Assembly (NCBI GenBank): GCA_037039925.1
Contig: JAXRKP010000279.1
Span: 289,218 to 353,217, forward strand
Direction: 5' to 3'
Source: Doris montereyensis
Taxonomy: Eukaryota > Mollusca > Gastropoda > Nudibranchia > Dorididae
DNA length: 64,000 bases
Below, piece by piece: positions 59,634 through 64,000 of the stretch. Within the stretch, counting starts at the first letter, position 1, and every line of letters starts with the position of its first letter. Both the position numbers and the translations under genes were made by a program. The notes under the pieces are model-generated. The model saw only the letters and a list, made by a program, of their open reading frames with translations. It was not told where the DNA came from and did no database searches.

Positions 59634-59974
59634 GACTTTCTCGTCAAGTAGCTGGTATGGCAAACAGAGGCTGTCCTGTGGAGAAATGTGGGGCTCGCTA
59701 TTGCTATGACAAACATTCCCTTCGTGCACATTGGCTGGAAAAACACGAGAAAATGGTGGCTCGACATCATTGTGCCCTGTGCCCCAATTTGTCCTTCTCC
59801 AGAAAGAGCAACCTAGCATGCCATATCCGCCGGAAACACTGCGACCTGGATATGAAAACTACGGAGACTTTGAGAAAAGGGGCAAGGGTCGAATACCAGG
59901 CTAACACCAGTTACAGTGATCCGTCACCTTGGACATTCGAGCAGGCTTTGCAACTGATATCTCCATGGGCTTAG
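59634..59974 (+). CDS. Class 2 zinc-finger cassette 32
   Basis: Acceptor GTTTTTTAATCTGCAG; phase bases GA give Gly. Leader LSRQVAGMANRG, first finger CPVEKC, loop, HWLEKH; second finger CALC, with 13 rather than 12 residues to the His, helix RKSNLAC, HIRRKH; tail EYQANTSYSDPSPWTFEQAL. Intact to TAG. The usual K-R-K is F-S-R-K here. Confidence 0.87.
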
Positions 59975-60673
59975 TTCTGTCGTTGTCCATTTGTTTTGTA
60001 GCCTTCCTTGACTGTCTGGCCGTCGACCTATGACGGGAAAATTATATTGTGTCGGGCTTACTGTAGCAACAATGCGAAACAGTCTCTGAAATCTGCCACT
60101 CTGGTTTTCATTTCATTCATTTAAAGTTTTGTATCTTAGTTCTCTTACTCTTCTAGTAGACTCCTACGTCGACTTTCGTGTGTAGTGCATGCCTTTGCAT
60201 GAGTTGTCTTTGAGCAAACGGGAGAATAAATCATGGTAGTTTGCTTGTTCTTGTTGTAGATTTCATTTAAATTTTTGGCAGTGGGTACACTGTCCGCTTC
60301 TTCGACATCTTTGGTATTACATTCATGTAGGGGTTGACAGAAGCGCTCTCAGTCCTTTGGTTCGCTTCGGAATTACCACATGGTTTTATTCCAGGCATTG
60401 CGTTTATATATTTTATTATTATTATTATGCTATTCAACATCCTGGTTTTGGAAGTTCATGCTCATAATATTGCCTTGAGGTTTACTTACAGACTTGGTGG
60501 GATTAGTAAAAGTATGTCTAAGGGGATGTCTCGGATCATTTAAGATTCACAAGGTTAGAACATTTTTCATGTATTTATTTCACCAGGATGTTTTCTTCTA
60601 ATATTCTTCTATTGAGAGTTGTGTCAATATGAATCATTTTCTCTTGCTGTGTGTTTTTTCAATGAACCGCGGG
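59975..60673. other. Intron after cassette 32
   Basis: AATAAA at 60225-60230; no exon recognised. Confidence 0.45.
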
Positions 60674-60806
60674 CGGTTGGCGGGGTGATGTTGGTAGGTC
60701 CTTTTTCTTTCCTTTCCTTCTATCACTTGTATTTCATCTTACTGTTTCTTCTTAATTCACCCTAAGATCACCTCAATGGTGGACGAGGTAGATTTCAACG
60801 AAACAA
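60674..60806 (+). repeat. Intronic element copy 24
   Basis: GGTTGGCGGGGTGATGTTGG, TAGGTCC, TTCATCTTACTGTTTCTTC, TTAATTCACCCTAAGATCAC, TCAATGGTGGACGAGG, GATTTCAACGAAACAAAC. About 210 bases before cassette 33. Confidence 0.88.
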
Positions 60807-61019
60807 ACAAATTCCAATGAGTCAATACATCAATAGCATGCGTGTGTTTCTCCGTCTTTAGTTTTCTCTTTTTGAAGATTGTTCTTTACAACTACAACTG
60901 GTGATTTAGCCCCTTATCCTTTTGATGTGTTTGTGTGTGAAATAAAGTGTGCTTCCCCGCGGACGGTACCGATTACAAGTGAAACTAAGCTCTAAGCCCT
61001 GCCCTGTTCTCATCACCAG

Positions 61020-61393
61020 GTGCAATCAGATCGGTGGAAAGCCTTTCCAGGCTTTATAACGCCTCTCAAGCTCTCTGGAAGCCTGGCCAGGGATGCCCTG
61101 TTGCTGGATGCAACGCCAGGATGCTCCGATTTGTCGCTCATTTCATGATTCACTGGAGGGAGAAGCACGAGAATGTGGTGCGAAAGTACCGCTGTCCCAT
61201 GTGCTCGCTGGCCACCAAGAGGAGGTACTATCTGGTCAAGCATTGCCGTTTCAAACACTCGATGACTTGTATGCCAGAGTCTGGATGGGTGCACCTTGAG
61301 CAAAATGAACAGTTCCACGACCCCTACCCGATAACAGTCGAAGCAGCGCTTGGTCTTCCGCAAGACTCGGTGGATTACAATACAGTTAGATAG
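61020..61393 (+). CDS. Class 2 zinc-finger cassette 33
   Basis: Acceptor CTGTTCTCATCACCAG; phase bases GT give Gly. Leader AIRSVESLSRLYNASQALW, first finger CPVAGC, loop, HWREKH; second finger CPMC, T-K-R-R, helix RRYYLVK, HCRFKH; tail EQNEQFHDPYPITVEAAL and a 17-residue end. Intact to TAG. AATAAA at about 61637. Confidence 0.87.
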
Positions 61394-61660
61394 TCTTTAT
61401 TTTCACCGGTTGCCCTTTGGCTACATGGCACGATTTAGGCAGGCTGGGACTGTTTGCTTTAGACTTGCATCAGTGGATCGCGTGTGTCTTTGTATAATGA
61501 TTTGGCAAATTAGATAAGTATGCATAGAGGTTTGTCAGTGTATATGTGTTTGTGTGCGCTTGCGCGTGTTCTGTATGTGGGTGTGAGGTGATAAGCATAA
61601 TATTCTAGCCTCTGTGCTGGCCATAAAATACGGTCAAATAAATATCGGTGCAAACGATTA
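61394..61660. other. 3' flank of cassette 33
   Basis: GT-rich around 61540-61590; no further feature. Confidence 0.45.
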
Positions 61661-61662
61661 CA

Positions 61663-61671
61663 TGTTATTAC

Positions 61672-61743
<72 letters not shown>

Positions 61744-61745
61744 CA
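61663..61745. repeat. (TTA)n microsatellite
   Basis: About 80 bases of TTA repeat; the minus-strand poly-Ile frame is an artefact. Confidence 0.95.
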
Positions 61746-61840
61746 TCATCATTATCATCATAACTATCATTCGGATTGGTTAATGTGGACTAAGGCATAT
61801 AAAACTTAGATCCTTTTTTCGGTTTTACTGGCGTTTCTGT

Positions 61841-61938
61841 GCCGGCTGGTTGGCTCTACTGGTAGGATCTACTTCTTCATTTCACTCTTTTACTTAGCTT
61901 TCATCTTGCTGTTTGTTCTTAATTCACCCCTAGGTTGA
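61841..61938 (+). repeat. Intronic element copy 25 (right end lost)
   Basis: GGCTGGTTGGCTCTACTGG, TAGGATCTACTTCTTC, TTTCATCTTGCTGTTTG, TTAATTCACCCCTAGG; then unrelated sequence, so the palindrome is missing. Confidence 0.8.
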
Positions 61939-62616
<678 letters not shown>

Positions 62617-62617
<1 letters not shown>

Positions 62618-63885
62618 AAATATAAGACTTGAACAAGGATATTTTTCTTTAAACATTATTTACTAGCTTCCCTTGGACAAGTAGCGAATGGTCTATCAGC
62701 AGTACTGATAACCCATAAGCTCTACTTTTCTCTGCTTACACTGTTTTCCATATGTTTGAGTCGCCCCGTATTTGACTTGCATAGAGATACAAATATGCGA
62801 CGACTAACAGTAATTTCAGTCAATTAATCGATCACAACTGAGTTCAGTGCGCGACCAGAGAATCCCAAGACATGCATGTATGAGAATTTAAAGATGTTTT
62901 TATCACATTGAAACACAAACAAAAAACATTTGATCCACAATGTTAATTTTTTTATTTTATCGAAATTCAAGGAATAACACTGCATAAGACCGACAGTTAA
63001 TCAAATGAGGAAAAACATTGGCAGGACAAATACAGATCGATAGTAATGGAGAAGTTTTAAAGTAAAAGGAACAAGACAGGTCAGAGAAAGATACGAGCTG
63101 CGCACCTTTTTTCAGCGAGAAGGATAAAACATCCCGCAGAGATATCTTTTCTTTCTTATTCATCTTAGGCCTCTTCAGTTTAAAATGTACATAATTTGTC
63201 ACTGTTCTTCATCGAAATTCAAGCAGGGAAAGTTTTAGTTACATGTGTTACATAAGATTAAAAGAGGAACCGTGAATCAGAATGGAGAATAAAAAGAAAG
63301 ATGGATATTGAGAGTTGAACGACCACGGAGATTAAAGGGCTTAATACTGTTGTTAATAGCACTCTGTTGATGATACTCGATTGTCAACATAGTCAGCAAT
63401 ATTCAATGTACACGATTGTATACACTGGGGCCACGAGAATGTCTTTGTCTAAGAGAGAGAATAGGAAGTGAGAGAAAGTAGGGAGTGTGTGTCTGAGAGA
63501 GAAAGAGAGGCAGAGAGAGAGAGAGAAAACGAGAGTAGTGATTGAGGGAGTACTTGAGTAGGTAGGGAATGAGAGAGAGACAGACAGAGAGATTATGTTG
63601 TGTACGTGTTCTAGGCATTTAACAAATTGAAGGTCATTTACAAAATCGATAAGCCATTTTTAACTTATCTTTCAAAAGCATATAAAATTTGCACAATTGG
63701 ATTCCAAGAATCAAAGTTTTGGCGAGTTTACGTCATTCAGCTCCATTTTGGGCTATTCTCAGCAAACAGGAAAACATTCAGTCATTCAGATGCACGCGTG
63801 TACAAGTTGTAGTCAAGCCGGTGCATTTCCGACTACTAAATACGTCACTTTTGGACATCATTCGCACCCATTTTCTTGTCTTCAG
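62617..63885. other. Intron before cassette 34
   Basis: A GA-rich patch at 63455-63595 (opposite polarity to the CT tracts). No exon before the acceptor. Confidence 0.45.
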
Positions 63886-64000
63886 GTACTTCTGTTGTGA
63901 AAAGGCCATACAACTCGTTGAGAGCTTTGTGGAGACCAGAGAGCAGTGTCCAGTACAAGATTGCCCCAGCGTCATCCTGAATCATTACAGCAAGTACGTT
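63886..64000 (+). CDS. Class 2 zinc-finger cassette 34 (partial, cut by window end)
   Basis: Acceptor CATTTTCTTGTCTTCAG; phase bases GT give Gly. Leader TSVVKRPYNSLRALWRPE, then the class 2 start EQCPVQDC and SVILNHYSKY appear one frame over, so there is a frameshift near 63942 (or the printed leader frame is wrong). The exon runs past the window, showing that the array continues. Confidence 0.65.

Overview
The window is animal nuclear DNA, AT-rich and intron-dense, with abundant CT/AT microsatellites, LINE fragments, tRNA-derived SINE, pogo-like and foldback transposons. Codon use, the short microsatellite-rich introns and the CTAGATCT-rich patches fit a lophotrochozoan, most likely a gastropod mollusc; that assignment is an inference, not a database result.

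Layout. 1-10.8 kb is a transposon-rich stretch: a nearly intact minus-strand LINE reverse transcriptase (665-3322), two further LINE fragments, a pogo/Tigger-like fragment, a long foldback element (6553-7766), small MITEs and two copies of a dispersed repeat (8010-8690, 9727-10245). From 10.8 kb to the right edge the window appears to be one plus-strand gene. Two shared exons (10836-11576 and 14508-14714) encode an unrecognised folded region, an acidic SUMO-interaction-like motif, a basic patch, a SUMO-acceptor consensus and a Gly/Tyr/Ser-rich linker. The second exon ends with one base (G) of a split codon.

Downstream, 34 zinc-finger terminal cassettes are strung over 45 kb. Each has a pyrimidine tract plus AG acceptor, begins with the two bases needed to complete the G codon, carries its own fingers (usually two) and its own stop codon. 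This is the architecture of Drosophila lola and mod(mdg4): one common N-terminal part spliced to one of many alternative C-terminal DNA-binding ends. The first 18 kb of the array holds class 1 cassettes (two C2H2/C2HC fingers; finger 2 always starts its helix with Tyr). From 36.6 kb a second class takes over (atypical first finger with a wide Cys-His loop and an invariant H-W-x-x-K-H, a K-R-K/R second finger, and a C-terminal N-x-Q-F/Y-x-D/N-P-x-P motif). One class 1 cassette at 38.2 kb lies among class 2. The array runs off the right edge.

Between cassettes about 25 copies (some partial) of a ~125-base intronic element occur, all in the same orientation as the gene. The element has a donor-like head, a long pyrimidine tract, and a conserved palindrome centred on CATATG/CATGTG. 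It is the best candidate for an undescribed cis element that either governs cassette choice (splicing, trans-splicing or local promoters) or hitch-hiked on tandem duplication. About eight cassettes carry frame disruptions, many at homopolymers; one is a ghost lacking both finger cores (46009-46277) and one is heavily decayed (52972-53401).
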